From an uncultured Bacteroidales bacterium (GTDB taxonomy: Bacteria > Bacteroidota > Bacteroidia > Bacteroidales > F082), in contig CAMZAM010000005.1 of assembly GCA_947304185.1 (NCBI GenBank), positions 1 to 64,000 on the forward strand: 64,000 nt of DNA. The letters run 5' to 3'. Positions 34,339 through 43,937 of the stretch are shown one piece after another. The stretch's first letter is position 1; every line of letters begins with the position of its first letter. The notes beneath the pieces were generated by a model. That model searched no databases, was not told where the DNA came from, and saw nothing but the letters and a program-made list of their open reading frames with translations. The translations under genes and the position numbers were made by a program.

Positions 34339-35730
34339 TTGATTATATTTTCCTATCGTCCACACGATACCCGCTCGGATGTTCGCCGTACGGTAAGCCG
34401 ACGACACCTCCAAGATATTGGATCCGAACTTCGACACGCACAAGATATTATCGGTGACAGCGTAGATATTAAACGGTCCGGCATGCAAGCCAAAGCCAAC
34501 ACCCACTGCTGTTCCGGTGTATTTCGACATTGTGCAGTTAAGCATCAGGTTGATATGGTTAAGGAAAACGCCGCTGTAAGCCAGTGTCACTGCAGGATAC
34601 ACTTTGTTTTTCACAAAATACAACTGACCGACAGCCGTTGCGCGCAGCATCGGACAGAGTTCGAAATAGCCCTGAAGCATGAGTCTCGTCTTGAGATAAG
34701 TATTGTAATCCTTAGTCTTCTCCATGAAGACTTCTCCCCACACCTCTTTAGCTATATCTTCAACCATAGCCTGGTAGTCGAGTTCCATGGTCTTAATCCC
34801 ATCAAGATCATCGAACAAGCCATCATTGAGTGTTACATTGGTTTTCTCGATAGTCTTGCTCTTAGCCTCAGTCCATCTGATAAAACCGAGGTCGTAGATA
34901 CCTGCGGCCAAACCGAAATGATTATTAAAGCTGTACGACGCTCCAAGGTCGATGCCATAGCCTATATTCTCACTCAGGTCGAACAGGCGGTTTACAGCCA
35001 CTGAGTCAAACGATTTGAAGAAATCGTCAAGATTATCGCCTTCAACCTGAAGCACTGTGGCAGCCTTTACTGTCAAGTCAACATCGGCCGTCATGTTGTA
35101 GGTGTTAGGATCGGTATAAATCTTGGTCTTTCCATTGTCGATAGTCACGTTAGCCAAGCCAAATAACAGTTTCGGACGCGCACCGATGGTGAGTCTGTCG
35201 GTAAGTCTCCATTGCACACCAAGAGCTAACTCCGAAAACAGGGTGACATCCATGCCGAGCTTAAAATCACAAGGATTATCCTGACCCATATAGTAACCGT
35301 TACCGAAGACGAAGAATCCTAAGAAATCCCTTGAATAGTTGAGATTGGTATTCATCCTCATTCTCCAGTCGATGTTGATGAAGAATCTGTTTACTCTGAA
35401 GCCTGCATTAGCAAAGTCTAATGTTAGACTTGTATTGAAGACATTATCATATTCATTGAGATTATTCACAAGGTTCACAGCATCGATCACCGTCTTATCA
35501 TCACCGAACATATTCTTGTATTTGATGCTCGAGTTGTACGCAGCAACGTTGACATTCGAAAACGCCACGCCAACGATGCCTCTGTATGGAACGGCGATAC
35601 CAGGGTTGTAGTAGTTGGAATAAGGCATCTGCGGCAGCAAGGTGAATCCGATACCGTCGTTTTGAGCCTTTGTTACAAGCGATGAGCAGATTAAAACTGC
35701 GATGATTAAAAATCTATATATTTTTTTCAT
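34336..35730 (-). CDS. DUF5723 outer-membrane beta-barrel protein
   Basis: A 464-residue exported protein with a signal peptide (cleavage near VTKA-QNDGIGF). Family signature GFTLLPQMPYSNYYNPGIAVPYRGIVGVAFSNVN follows at once, then alternating amphipathic strands such as RFFINIDWRMRMNTNLNYSRDF and GVQWRLTDRLTIGARPKLLFGLANV, and a C-terminal barrel strand YRTANIRAGIVWTIGKYNQ. Relatives are predicted outer-membrane barrels of unknown cargo, sometimes grouped with PorV/FadL-like proteins. It follows a lipoprotein gene by 18 bases; the pair is probably a single functional unit. Confidence 0.8.
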   Translation of the reverse strand: MKKIYRFLIIAVLICSSLVTKAQNDGIGFTLLPQMPYSNYYNPGIAVPYRGIVGVAFSNVNVAAYNSSIKYKNMFGDDKTVIDAVNLVNNLNEYDNVFNTSLTLDFANAGFRVNRFFINIDWRMRMNTNLNYSRDFLGFFVFGNGYYMGQDNPCDFKLGMDVTLFSELALGVQWRLTDRLTIGARPKLLFGLANVTIDNGKTKIYTDPNTYNMTADVDLTVKAATVLQVEGDNLDDFFKSFDSVAVNRLFDLSENIGYGIDLGASYSFNNHFGLAAGIYDLGFIRWTEAKSKTIEKTNVTLNDGLFDDLDGIKTMELDYQAMVEDIAKEVWGEVFMEKTKDYNTYLKTRLMLQGYFELCPMLRATAVGQLYFVKNKVYPAVTLAYSGVFLNHINLMLNCTMSKYTGTAVGVGFGLHAGPFNIYAVTDNILCVSKFGSNILEVSSAYRTANIRAGIVWTIGKYNQ

Positions 35731-35748
35731 AACATGCCCTCCTTATTA

Positions 35749-37305
35749 TTAATCATCGTGATGATGGTTACCACCTATTACAATTTCCGAAGTCTTAGTC
35801 AGCATTCGCAGCCGTAGCGCTATAGTATTCGATTCTCTGATAAGAACCGGGTCATCCTGGAAATCGGTATTGACACCGAGTCGCAGTATCATCTGGTCGG
35901 ATTTCATCACATGTCTAAGCTTTCTGTCGTTGACGACGGTCGTCACTGTCGCCGGCTCATTATATAATATTGTGCCTCCATTGTCAAACAATGAGTCGAC
36001 AACGTGGCCATCTCTCATGAACAGACCTTGCATCTGCACTTCAAGCGGAATCTTGTTATCGTAATCGACGAAGAACTTGATCTCATCGAAGTAATTTTCA
36101 ATATTCACATCTTCACCAAAGTTGATGTTGACAGTATCCGTATAGCGTAAATCCGTGATTTTGAATGAGAAAGGCATCTCGATGTCGGCTATGACATCCA
36201 CCGATGATGTATCGGATACCGAGATATGGTCGCCAGGCATCGCCATCACCACACTACCGTCGAAGTCGAGACGAGTGTAGCCCGCCAATGCGTCGATCTG
36301 GTCGGTAAATCCCGTCATCGTGAAGTGGCGGTAAAGGCCGTTTGTCGGGTAGATATCAACGTCGACATGATCGGCGGCTAGGAGATCGGTTATGAGACCT
36401 GTCCTTGAATTATAGAAGTCAAGCTTTGTGATGTCACCATCGGCCATCATTCCGAAGGTGTTTCGGTAGGTTACGTGAATTCTAGGTACCGGAAGGAAGG
36501 CGCTGCCGCTTAATCCATTGATACCGAAGTCGATAGCTGTCTGGTCACTGAAGATTGAATCGAGAGGTTTTGTCACCAGAGCATATACGGTCTTAAATCC
36601 CACGTTGGTCAGTCCGCCTGTCAGTGCGCATTCATAATCGCCGCCGGGATAAACGCCACTGTCGACGTGCAGCGTGATACGTGCGCCGAAAGACACTGTA
36701 TCTTCCTCAGGAATAACACGATAATCGGCAAGATTCAGACTATATCTGCCTTTATTGTAATCGATAGAAATCAAAAGAGGCTCGCCGTCAGGTGAAATCA
36801 GCTGGTTGGAAAAAATCTCAATCCTTCTCATCTGCTCTATAGGCGGCTGCACCTCGAAGTCGAAGCTCATCATGCCTTTGCGGAGTAACACTGAATCGAT
36901 GTTGAAGCCGTCGAAGTTAAACGGCATCGCCATAAACTTGTCCACTCCGATCACCGTATCATGGTTGTTAGTAGGATCAAATTCCGGCATGGTAAACTCT
37001 GTGTTAGTCGTAAAATCGAGGTCTTCGATTCTCGAGTCAAGCAAGTCGCTGGCCCTAAGCACCCCGTTAACCGAGTCGGCATAATAGGCGAAGATAGAGT
37101 CGTTTCTGACTCGTAGCCATGAGTTGCAGGTGCGGTCCAATTGATTGAGAAGATACCTTACAGAGATTGTGTCGTTGTACAACGCGATTGCAAAGTGATT
37201 ATCGATATCTATCTTTTTCACTTCCTGTTTTTTGCAGGACGCCGTCACCGACGCTATTAGCGCAACGATAGCCATCATGATTGTAATCCTAAATAATCGT
37301 CTCAT
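35749..37305 (-). CDS. large hypothetical lipoprotein
   Basis: A 518-residue predicted lipoprotein: signal MRRLFRITIMMAIVALIAS with lipobox Cys24 (VTASCKK). The mature part looks all-beta with no recognised domain; aspartate- and threonine-rich strands such as VSDTSSVDVIADIEMPFSFKI and TVNINFGEDVNIENYFDEIKF suggest a stack of immunoglobulin-like or beta-sandwich modules. The C-terminus ends in a histidine/aspartate tail (GGNHHHDD) that could bind metal. It is 18 bases upstream of the DUF5723 barrel and probably cooperates with it at the outer membrane. Confidence 0.7.
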   Translation of the reverse strand: MRRLFRITIMMAIVALIASVTASCKKQEVKKIDIDNHFAIALYNDTISVRYLLNQLDRTCNSWLRVRNDSIFAYYADSVNGVLRASDLLDSRIEDLDFTTNTEFTMPEFDPTNNHDTVIGVDKFMAMPFNFDGFNIDSVLLRKGMMSFDFEVQPPIEQMRRIEIFSNQLISPDGEPLLISIDYNKGRYSLNLADYRVIPEEDTVSFGARITLHVDSGVYPGGDYECALTGGLTNVGFKTVYALVTKPLDSIFSDQTAIDFGINGLSGSAFLPVPRIHVTYRNTFGMMADGDITKLDFYNSRTGLITDLLAADHVDVDIYPTNGLYRHFTMTGFTDQIDALAGYTRLDFDGSVVMAMPGDHISVSDTSSVDVIADIEMPFSFKITDLRYTDTVNINFGEDVNIENYFDEIKFFVDYDNKIPLEVQMQGLFMRDGHVVDSLFDNGGTILYNEPATVTTVVNDRKLRHVMKSDQMILRLGVNTDFQDDPVLIRESNTIALRLRMLTKTSEIVIGGNHHHDD

Positions 37306-37412
37306 TTTATTAAGAATTAAGTTAAACTTCTGTTAAAATTACAAAATTAAACATTATTTCAATACCAGTGTGTAAAAATGTCAATATTCACATTAAATTT
37401 TTTTTGAAAATT

Positions 37413-37446
37413 TTTGTTACGCGTATATAAAAATGTTGTATTTTTG
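37413..37446 (+). promoter_or_regulatory. promoter of rpsO
   Basis: TTTG (37413-37416), 22 bases, TATTTTTG (37439-37446); leader about 25 nt. Confidence 0.6.
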
Positions 37447-37478
37447 CAGTCCGAAAAATTTAGAGAAAAAGAATAGAT

Positions 37479-37748
37479 ATGTATTTAACTGCAGAAAAGA
37501 AAGAAGAGATTTTCGCAAAGTACGGTAAGAATGCACAGGATACCGGCTCAGCAGAAGGACAGATTGCATTGTTCACATTCAGAATCAAGAATTTGACAGA
37601 GCACATGAAGACCAGCAAGAAAGACATCGCAACAAAGCGTTCACTGGTCGCTCTCGTAGGTAAGAGAAGAAAGCTCCTCGCCTACCTCAAGAAGAATGAT
37701 ATCGAGAGATATCGTACTATCATCAAGGAATTAGGTATCAGAAAATAA
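37479..37748 (+). CDS. rpsO: 30S ribosomal protein uS15
   Basis: An 89-residue S15, the primary 16S central-domain binder. MYLTAEKKEEIFAKYGKNAQDTGSAEGQIALFTFRIKNLTEH covers helices 1 and 2, and KKDIATKRSLVALVGKRRKLLAYLKK the conserved RNA-binding part. It precedes pnp as in many bacteria but is separated from it by a strong terminator. Confidence 0.97.
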   Translation: MYLTAEKKEEIFAKYGKNAQDTGSAEGQIALFTFRIKNLTEHMKTSKKDIATKRSLVALVGKRRKLLAYLKKNDIERYRTIIKELGIRK

Positions 37749-37770
37749 AAGCATTGTTTATCAATGCCCT

Positions 37771-37806
37771 TGCGAAAAAAGGCAATTTTTGTTGCCTTTT
37801 TTCGCA
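37771..37806 (+). terminator. terminator after rpsO
   Basis: A perfect 15-bp stem from TGCGAAAAAAGGCAA to TTGCCTTTTTTCGCA around a 6-base loop. It also lies in the leader of pnp, where RNase processing of rpsO-pnp transcripts is known in other bacteria. Confidence 0.85.
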
Positions 37807-37863
37807 TTGTTGTATGCCTAATCAAAAGCGGTTTATTATTTAATTTATTAAAAAGTATTTATT

Positions 37864-40077
37864 ATGGGTCCAGAAGGTATTAAACAGACCATACAAACTG
37901 GTAAGGACATTATTACCATCGAGACAGGACGTCTGGCCAAGCAGGCCGACGGTGCAGCGGTAGTGACATGCGGTAAGACAGTGTTGCTCGCAACAGTGGT
38001 TGCAGCAAAGGAAGCAAAAGACGATGTCGATTTCCTGCCTCTTTCAGTCGATTATAAAGAAAAATACGCCGCCACAGGTAAGTTCCCTGGCGGTTTCTTC
38101 AAACGCGAAGGCAAGCCATCAGACTATGAGATCTTGATCTCACGTCTCGTTGACCGTGCCATCCGTCCATTATTCCCTGACGATTTCCACGCAGAAATCC
38201 AGGTTCAGATCACACTGCTCTCAGGTGAGCAGAACGTGCTCCCTGATGCCTACGCAGCATTGGCAGCATCAGCAGCTATCGCAGTTTCCGACATCCCGTT
38301 CCACGGTCCTATCTCGGAAGTCCGCGTCGCTATGATCAACGGCGAATACGTCATCAACCCACGTGCTGACGAACTCGAAAACGCCGACCTCGAACTCATG
38401 GTGGGTGCCACAATGAAAGACATCTGCATGGTTGAAGGCGAGTCGAAAGAGATCTCAGAAGCACAGATGATCGGTGCTTTGAAAGCCGCCCATGAGGCCA
38501 TCAAAGGTCAGGTACAGGCACAGCTCGACCTCGCTTCAAGAGTCGAAAAGGCTAATCCGAAACGCGAGTACTGCCATGAAGTCAACGACGAAGACCTTCG
38601 CGCTGACATGATGGCATGCTGCTACAAGCCATGCTACGACTTCGCACTCACCGGCAACGCCAACAAACATGAGCGCGAAGACGCTTTCGCAGCAATTCTT
38701 GAAAACTATCTTACAAAATACACCGAAGAGGAACTCGAAGAGAAGACTCCGATGGCAAAACGTTACTTCCACGACATCGAGCGTAAGGCAGTGCGTGACG
38801 CCATCTTGATCGAGCGCAAACGTCTCGACGGCCGTAAACTCGACCAGATCCGTCCAATCTGGACAGAAGTAGACGTGCTTCCTTCATGCCACGGCTCAGC
38901 CATCTTCACACGTGGTGAGACTCAGGCATTGGTGACAGTGACACTCGGCACCAAGCTCGACGAACAGACCATCGACGGCGCTGTCGTTGAAGGCACAAGC
39001 AACTTCATGCTGCACTACAACTTCCCGAGCTTCGCCACAGGCGAATGCAAGGCAAGCCGCGGTGTCAGCCGTCGTGAGATCGGTCACGGCAACCTCGCTG
39101 AGAGAGCTCTCAAGAACATGATTCCTAACGGTGAGGAGAATCCTTACACCATCCGCGTGGTGTCGGACATCCTCGAGTCAAACGGCTCATCATCAATGGC
39201 TTCGGTGTGCGGTGGCACATTAGCATTGATGGACGCCGGCGTGAAGATGAGAAAACCTGTTGCAGGTATCGCAATGGGTCTTATCACCGACAACGAGAAA
39301 TACGCTGTCTTGTCAGATATCCTTGGCGATGAGGACCACCTCGGCGACATGGACTTCAAGGTCACAGGTACTGTCGATGGCATCACAGCATGCCAGATGG
39401 ATATCAAGGTCGACGGACTTTCATACGAAGTGTTGAGTGAGGCTCTCGAGCAGGCTAAGGCCGGCAGAATGCACATCCTCGGCGAGATGGCTAAGACCAT
39501 CACTGAGCCACGTGCCGACTACAAAGAGTCAGTGCCACGTATCGAAAAGATCATCATTCCTAAGGACTTCATCGGCGCTGTCATAGGTCCTGGTGGAAAG
39601 GTCGTCCAAGAGATTCAGAAGACCACTAACACCGTCATCGTCATCACTGAAGACGAGAAATGCGGCATGGTGGAGATCGCTTCTACAAACAAGGAAGACC
39701 TCGAGGCAGCTAAGGCCAAGGTGCGCGCTATCGTTGCAGTTCCTGAGGTTGGCGAGGTTTACGACGGCACAGTGAAGTCAATCATGCCGTTCGGTGCTTT
39801 CGTCGAGATCCTTCCTGGTAAAGACGGTCTGCTCCACATCTCCGAGATTGATTACAAACGTCTCGAGACCATGGACGGCGTCTTGAAAGAAGGCGACAAG
39901 ATTCAGGTGAAGCTCATCGACATCGACCCTAAGACTGGCAAGCTCCGTCTCTCGAGAAAGGCATTATTACCGAAACCTGAGGGTTACGTTGAGAAGCCTG
40001 AGAGACCGCGTGGCGAGCGCAAAGGCGGTGATCATAAAGGTGGCGAACACAGAGGCCCAAGACGCGAAAAGAAATAA
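37864..40077 (+). CDS. pnp: polyribonucleotide nucleotidyltransferase
   Basis: A 737-residue PNPase, the phosphorolytic 3'-5' exoribonuclease. Two RNase PH domains are seen, the first with [27 protein letters not shown] and the second with [15 protein letters not shown] and [19 protein letters not shown] domain follows ([20 protein letters not shown]), then an S1 domain ([28 protein letters not shown]). The C-terminal tail is rich in arginine, glycine and lysine (about residues 700-737), as in other Bacteroidota. It is followed by a dispersed palindromic repeat rather than a standard terminator. Confidence 0.97.
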   Translation: MGPEGIKQTIQTGKDIITIETGRLAKQADGAAVVTCGKTVLLATVVAAKEAKDDVDFLPLSVDYKEKYAATGKFPGGFFKREGKPSDYEILISRLVDRAIRPLFPDDFHAEIQVQITLLSGEQNVLPDAYAALAASAAIAVSDIPFHGPISEVRVAMINGEYVINPRADELENADLELMVGATMKDICMVEGESKEISEAQMIGALKAAHEAIKGQVQAQLDLASRVEKANPKREYCHEVNDEDLRADMMACCYKPCYDFALTGNANKHEREDAFAAILENYLTKYTEEELEEKTPMAKRYFHDIERKAVRDAILIERKRLDGRKLDQIRPIWTEVDVLPSCHGSAIFTRGETQALVTVTLGTKLDEQTIDGAVVEGTSNFMLHYNFPSFATGECKASRGVSRREIGHGNLAERALKNMIPNGEENPYTIRVVSDILESNGSSSMASVCGGTLALMDAGVKMRKPVAGIAMGLITDNEKYAVLSDILGDEDHLGDMDFKVTGTVDGITACQMDIKVDGLSYEVLSEALEQAKAGRMHILGEMAKTITEPRADYKESVPRIEKIIIPKDFIGAVIGPGGKVVQEIQKTTNTVIVITEDEKCGMVEIASTNKEDLEAAKAKVRAIVAVPEVGEVYDGTVKSIMPFGAFVEILPGKDGLLHISEIDYKRLETMDGVLKEGDKIQVKLIDIDPKTGKLRLSRKALLPKPEGYVEKPERPRGERKGGDHKGGEHRGPRREKK

Positions 40078-40087
40078 ATCTTCAAAA

Positions 40088-40190
40088 CGTCATTTCGACC
40101 GACCGGAGGGAGTGGAGAAATCTCCTTCAAAAAAGTATTACAAACATGCAGGAGATTTCTCGATTCCGCTTCGCTTCACTCGAAATGACG
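40088..40190. repeat. dispersed palindromic repeat, copy 2 (about 103 bp)
   Basis: The left arm begins CGTCATTTCGACCGACCGG and reaches GAGAAATCTCCT (40126); the right arm runs AGGAGATTTCTCGATTCCGC to CACTCGAAATGACG. The arms can form a long hairpin and may act as the pnp terminator. It shares its arms with the elements at 5188 and 53147 while the central loop differs. Confidence 0.85.
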
Positions 40191-40225
40191 GATTAAAGCA
40201 AAGGAATAATCTTAATAAATAAAAT

Positions 40226-41089
40226 ATGAGGCAGTTAAAGATTACCAAACAAGTTACCAACAGGGAAACAGCTTCTTTGGATAAGTATCTCCAGGAGATT
40301 GGTAAAGTTGAATTGATAACGGCTGACGAGGAAGTCGAGCTTGCGCAGCGCATCCGTCAGGGCGACATGGCCGCTTTGGAGAAGCTCACGAAAGCCAACT
40401 TGAGATTCGTAGTCTCCGTGTCAAAACAGTACCAAAATCAGGGATTAAGCCTCCCCGACCTCATCAATGAGGGCAACCTCGGTCTTATCAAGGCGGCACG
40501 CCGTTTTGACGAGACGAGAGGTTTCAAGTTCATCTCTTACGCTGTGTGGTGGATCCGTCAGTCCATCCTCCAGGCTCTTGCAGAACAATCTCGTATAGTC
40601 CGACTTCCATTGAACAAAATCGGCTCGATTAACAAAATTAACAAGACATATGCAAAGCTGGAGCAGGAATTCGAACGTGAGCCTAACGCTGAAGAGATAG
40701 CTGAAGTCCTCGACCTCACCGAAGCCGAAGTCAAGGAATCGATGAAGAACGCAGGCCGTCATGTCTCAATGGACGCTCCTCTCGTGCAAGACGAAGACAA
40801 CAACATGTACGACGTCTTGAAGAGCGACGAGGTGGTGACACCGGAGACAGAGTTGCTCAACGAGTCACTCAGAAAGGAAATTGACCGTGCTATCTCGACT
40901 TTGACACAGAGAGAGGCCGACGTCGTCCGTCTTTATTTCGGATTGAACGGCGGTCATCCAATGACTTTAGAGGAGATTGGTGAGAAGTTTGACCTCACAC
41001 GCGAGCGCGTGCGTCAGATCAAGGAGAAGGCGATCCGCCGCTTGAAGCACACAAGCAGAAGCAAGATTCTCAAGAGTTATCTTGGTTGA
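40226..41089 (+). CDS. rpoD: primary sigma factor RpoD/SigA, short Bacteroidota form
   Basis: A 287-residue sigma-70 lacking region 1.1 and the non-conserved insert, as expected for the Bacteroidota housekeeping sigma. Region 1.2 starts at [20 protein letters not shown]; region 2 contains [42 protein letters not shown]; region 3 follows [13 protein letters not shown]; region 4 has [30 protein letters not shown]-type helix-turn-helix. This factor recognises the TTTG/TAnnTTTG promoters seen throughout the window. It has its own terminator. Confidence 0.95.
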   Translation: MRQLKITKQVTNRETASLDKYLQEIGKVELITADEEVELAQRIRQGDMAALEKLTKANLRFVVSVSKQYQNQGLSLPDLINEGNLGLIKAARRFDETRGFKFISYAVWWIRQSILQALAEQSRIVRLPLNKIGSINKINKTYAKLEQEFEREPNAEEIAEVLDLTEAEVKESMKNAGRHVSMDAPLVQDEDNNMYDVLKSDEVVTPETELLNESLRKEIDRAISTLTQREADVVRLYFGLNGGHPMTLEEIGEKFDLTRERVRQIKEKAIRRLKHTSRSKILKSYLG

Positions 41090-41117
41090 TCTTACATTAT
41101 TTGAATTATTAGGGATT

Positions 41118-41149
41118 AACAGGGCCGGCGACGGTCCTGTTATTTTTTT
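41118..41149 (+). terminator. terminator of the sigma factor gene
   Basis: AACAGG-G-CCG-GCGA-CGG-T-CCTGTT followed by ATTTTTTT. Confidence 0.88.
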
Positions 41150-41155
41150 GTACTT

Positions 41156-41187
41156 TTTGGTTTTTTCTAAAATATTTTGTATCTTTG
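41156..41187 (+). promoter_or_regulatory. promoter of rpe-pepD
   Basis: TTTG (41156-41159), 20 bases, TATCTTTG (41180-41187): an exact consensus match with optimal spacing. Confidence 0.75.
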
Positions 41188-41212
41188 CAGTTTGTATTAA
41201 ACATTTTTGATC

Positions 41213-41860
41213 ATGCAAAAACTTATCGCTCCATCGTTGCTTTCAGCTGACTTCCTACATCTGTCGAAGGATATCGACATGGTGAACCGCAGTCAGGCCG
41301 ACTGGTTCCATTGCGATATCATGGACGGGGTGTTCGTGCCGAATATCTCCTACGGCATCCCGCTGGTGCAAGCCATTAAGAAAGAAGCACTTAAACCTCT
41401 CGACGTGCATCTCATGATTGTCGAACCCGACCGCTATTTCGAGAAGTTCCGCGACGCGGGAGCCGACATCATCACCTTCCACTACGAGGCAAGCACCCAC
41501 ATCCATCGCAGCGTGCAGATGCTGAAATCGCTTGGCGTGAAAGCCGGCGTGGTGCTTAACCCGCACACCTCAGTGACACTGTTGGAAGACATCCTCGGAG
41601 ACCTGGACCTCGTTTTATTAATGTCAGTGAATCCGGGATTCGGCGGACAGAAATTCATCGAACGGACATATTCAAAAGTTAGAAAATTACGCGAAATGAT
41701 TGACAGCCAGGGACTTAAGACTATGATTGAAGTCGATGGCGGAGTAAATGTCGAGAATGCTCCAAAATTATTCGCAGCAGGAGCCGATGTTTTGGTCGCA
41801 GGAAATGCAGTTTTCAAATCGGAAGACCCAATTAAGACAATAGAATTATTAAAACATTAA
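41213..41860 (+). CDS. rpe: ribulose-phosphate 3-epimerase
   Basis: A 215-residue TIM-barrel epimerase interconverting ribulose-5-phosphate and xylulose-5-phosphate. Motifs: IAPSLLSADFLHL (N-terminal), FHCDIMDGVFVPNISYG with metal-binding His and Asp, LDVHLMIVEP, LMSVNPGFGGQKFIE, IEVDGGVN and FAAGADVLVAGNAVF. The ATG at 41213 was taken rather than a TTG two codons earlier. It precedes pepD by 4 bases, so they form a bicistronic unit. Confidence 0.96.
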   Translation: MQKLIAPSLLSADFLHLSKDIDMVNRSQADWFHCDIMDGVFVPNISYGIPLVQAIKKEALKPLDVHLMIVEPDRYFEKFRDAGADIITFHYEASTHIHRSVQMLKSLGVKAGVVLNPHTSVTLLEDILGDLDLVLLMSVNPGFGGQKFIERTYSKVRKLREMIDSQGLKTMIEVDGGVNVENAPKLFAAGADVLVAGNAVFKSEDPIKTIELLKH

Positions 41861-41864
41861 TATC

Positions 41865-43328
41865 ATGAACGAAGTAGTATTAAAATTAAAACCAGAAAAT
41901 GTCTGGAAGGAATTTCAAGGCATCATGGGCGTGCCGCGTCCTTCAAAGAGAGAAGAAAAAATGGTCGCTTACCTTGAAAAATGGGCAAAAGACCATAAAG
42001 TGGAATACAAAAAAGAGAAATGCGGCAACATCATCATGACAGTGCCGGCAACCAAGGGCATGGAGAACCGCCAGACCATCATCTTGCAGGCTCACATGGA
42101 CATGGTTTGCGAGAAGAACGGCGACAAGAAACACGATTTCGACAAAGACCCTATCGAGGCTGTGTTGAAAGGCGAATGGCTGCATGCTAACGGCACCACA
42201 CTTGGTGCTGACGACGGCATCGGAGTGGCTGCGGCATTGGCAGTAATCACTGATAAAAACGTGAAACACGGTCCGCTCGAGTGCATCTTCACAGTCGACG
42301 AAGAGACAGGTCTCACCGGCGCCGAGAAACTCGACCCGAAAGACTTCACAGGCCGTATCCTCCTCAACCTCGACTCAGAAGATGAAGGCGAGATATTTAT
42401 TGGATGCGCAGGCGGCATGGACACCATCGTCAAGATTTTCTACCAACTTGAGAATGCTCCTGAAGGCTATATCCCTTACGACATCAAGGTCAGCGGACTG
42501 AAAGGCGGTCACTCAGGCGACGATATCAACAAGAACCTCGCCAACGCTAACAAGCTGTTAGCCAGAATTTTATGGCAGGCAACCAACGATTTCGACCTCC
42601 GTATCTACGACATCCAGGGCGGAAATCTGAGAAACGCCATCGCACGTGAGGCAACAGCAGTGGTGTTCATCCCATTCGACCTCACCAAGAAATTCGAGGC
42701 AATGGTTAAGAAATTTGAAAAGAACTTCAAACACGAATATCAGGTTGCAGACCCAGGAATCACTGTGAAAGCAAAGAAATCAGAGCTCACACCTGATGTC
42801 GTCATTGACGAGATGACACAGTTCGACCTCCTGAACGGCCTCCTTACCTGCCCTCACGGCGTCATCGAGTGGTCGCAGACCATCCCGAACTTCGTGGAGA
42901 CATCGACGAACCTCGCTTCTGTGAAGAAAAAAGAAGGATATTTCTTCATCCAGACTTCACAGCGCAGCTCCATCGAGTCGGCAAAGGAATACGCAGCGGC
43001 TATGGTCGAGGCTTGCTTCAACCTCGCCAACGCAGAGGTGCAGCATACCGACGGCTACCCGGGCTGGACACCAAACCCGAATTCGAAAATCTGCGCCATC
43101 GCTGAGAAAGTCTACAAGAAACGCTTCGGCAAAGACCCGAAAGTTAAGGCAATCCACGCAGGTCTGGAATGCGGACTCATCGGCGACAAGATCGCTGGTA
43201 TGGACATGATTTCATTCGGTCCGACACTCCGCGGCGTGCACTCTCCTGACGAGAGAATCGAGATCAAGACAGTCCAGATGTTCTGGGATCTGCTGTGCGA
43301 TATCTTGCTCGAAGCACCTAAGAAATAA
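41865..43328 (+). CDS. pepD: aminoacyl-histidine dipeptidase (M20C, PepD-like)
   Basis: A 487-residue zinc dipeptidase of the PepD family that cleaves X-His and other dipeptides. Metal-site motifs are ILQAHMDMVCEKNGDKKHDF, NGTTLGADDGIGVAAALA, FTVDEETGLTGAEKLDP and the C-terminal GLECGLIGDKIAGMDMISFGPTLRGVHSPDERIEI. The lid domain insertion spans about residues 205-390. No signal peptide, so it acts on imported peptides. Its place fits peptide use and can supply histidine to the hutI/ftcD pathway (inference). Confidence 0.95.
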   Translation: MNEVVLKLKPENVWKEFQGIMGVPRPSKREEKMVAYLEKWAKDHKVEYKKEKCGNIIMTVPATKGMENRQTIILQAHMDMVCEKNGDKKHDFDKDPIEAVLKGEWLHANGTTLGADDGIGVAAALAVITDKNVKHGPLECIFTVDEETGLTGAEKLDPKDFTGRILLNLDSEDEGEIFIGCAGGMDTIVKIFYQLENAPEGYIPYDIKVSGLKGGHSGDDINKNLANANKLLARILWQATNDFDLRIYDIQGGNLRNAIAREATAVVFIPFDLTKKFEAMVKKFEKNFKHEYQVADPGITVKAKKSELTPDVVIDEMTQFDLLNGLLTCPHGVIEWSQTIPNFVETSTNLASVKKKEGYFFIQTSQRSSIESAKEYAAAMVEACFNLANAEVQHTDGYPGWTPNPNSKICAIAEKVYKKRFGKDPKVKAIHAGLECGLIGDKIAGMDMISFGPTLRGVHSPDERIEIKTVQMFWDLLCDILLEAPKK

Positions 43329-43356
43329 TGTAGGGTTTAGAGTGTAGAGTTTATAG

Positions 43357-43387
43357 AAGGGACACACGTAATAGTGTCCCTTTTTTG
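43357..43387 (+). terminator. terminator of rpe-pepD
   Basis: AAGGGACAC-N8-GTGTCCCTTTTTT. It follows a stutter of the word TAGAGT (43331-43356). Confidence 0.9.
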
Positions 43388-43404
43388 TTTTCTTTAAAAA
43401 AATA

Positions 43405-43435
43405 GTTGCCATTTCAAAAATATTTTGTATCTTTG
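43405..43435 (+). promoter_or_regulatory. promoter of the secreted-protein pair
   Basis: GTTG (43405-43408), 19 bases, TATCTTTG (43428-43435); leader about 25-30 nt. Confidence 0.55.
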
Positions 43436-43465
43436 TAGCTTGTACACGATTAAAACTAATAAAAA

Positions 43466-43933
43466 ATGAAAAGATTTTTGATTACGGCGTTGTTGGCGAT
43501 AGGTCTCGCAGGCTCTGTCTTCGCACAGGACATGCTGTTCAACGTCGTGAAAAACGACGGCACTACGGACAGCTATCCTATGAATGAGAATACCAGGATT
43601 TACTGCTCTGAGACCGAACTTTATGTTAACAGTTTAGATTTCGGATCTTACACTTACGCTTTTTCAACTATCCGCAAGGCCTATTTTTCAGCTACTCAAA
43701 GCATAGATGAAATTGACAATCAACAGCTTGCGATATTTCCTAATCCTGCAAAAGATGTTTTAAGAATAGCAAATATCGCTGACAATCAAGAGGTTACGAT
43801 TTATTCGATAAACGGAGCGGTAATTAAAAGAGTTATCGTTTCGGAAGACGATGAAGTCAATATCAGTGAGTTACGCCCTGGCATGTATATAGTGAGCGCA
43901 GGCAATATGTTTTCCAAATTTATAAAAATGTAA
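43466..43933 (+). CDS. small secreted protein with type IX sorting domain
   Basis: A 155-residue exported protein. Signal peptide MKRFLITALLAIGLAGSVFA, then a short domain of about 55 residues (LFNVVKNDGTTDSYPMNENT, YAFSTIRKAYFS) that resembles the N-terminal module of many Bacteroidales surface proteins, and finally a type IX secretion C-terminal domain from about residue 88: LAIFPNPAKDVLRI, VTIYSINGAVIKRV, LRPGMYIVSAG and terminal KFIKM. The type IX machinery would move it across the outer membrane and could anchor it there. It is followed by the beta-helix gene after 4 bases. Confidence 0.88.
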   Translation: MKRFLITALLAIGLAGSVFAQDMLFNVVKNDGTTDSYPMNENTRIYCSETELYVNSLDFGSYTYAFSTIRKAYFSATQSIDEIDNQQLAIFPNPAKDVLRIANIADNQEVTIYSINGAVIKRVIVSEDDEVNISELRPGMYIVSAGNMFSKFIKM

Positions 43934-43937
43934 TGCC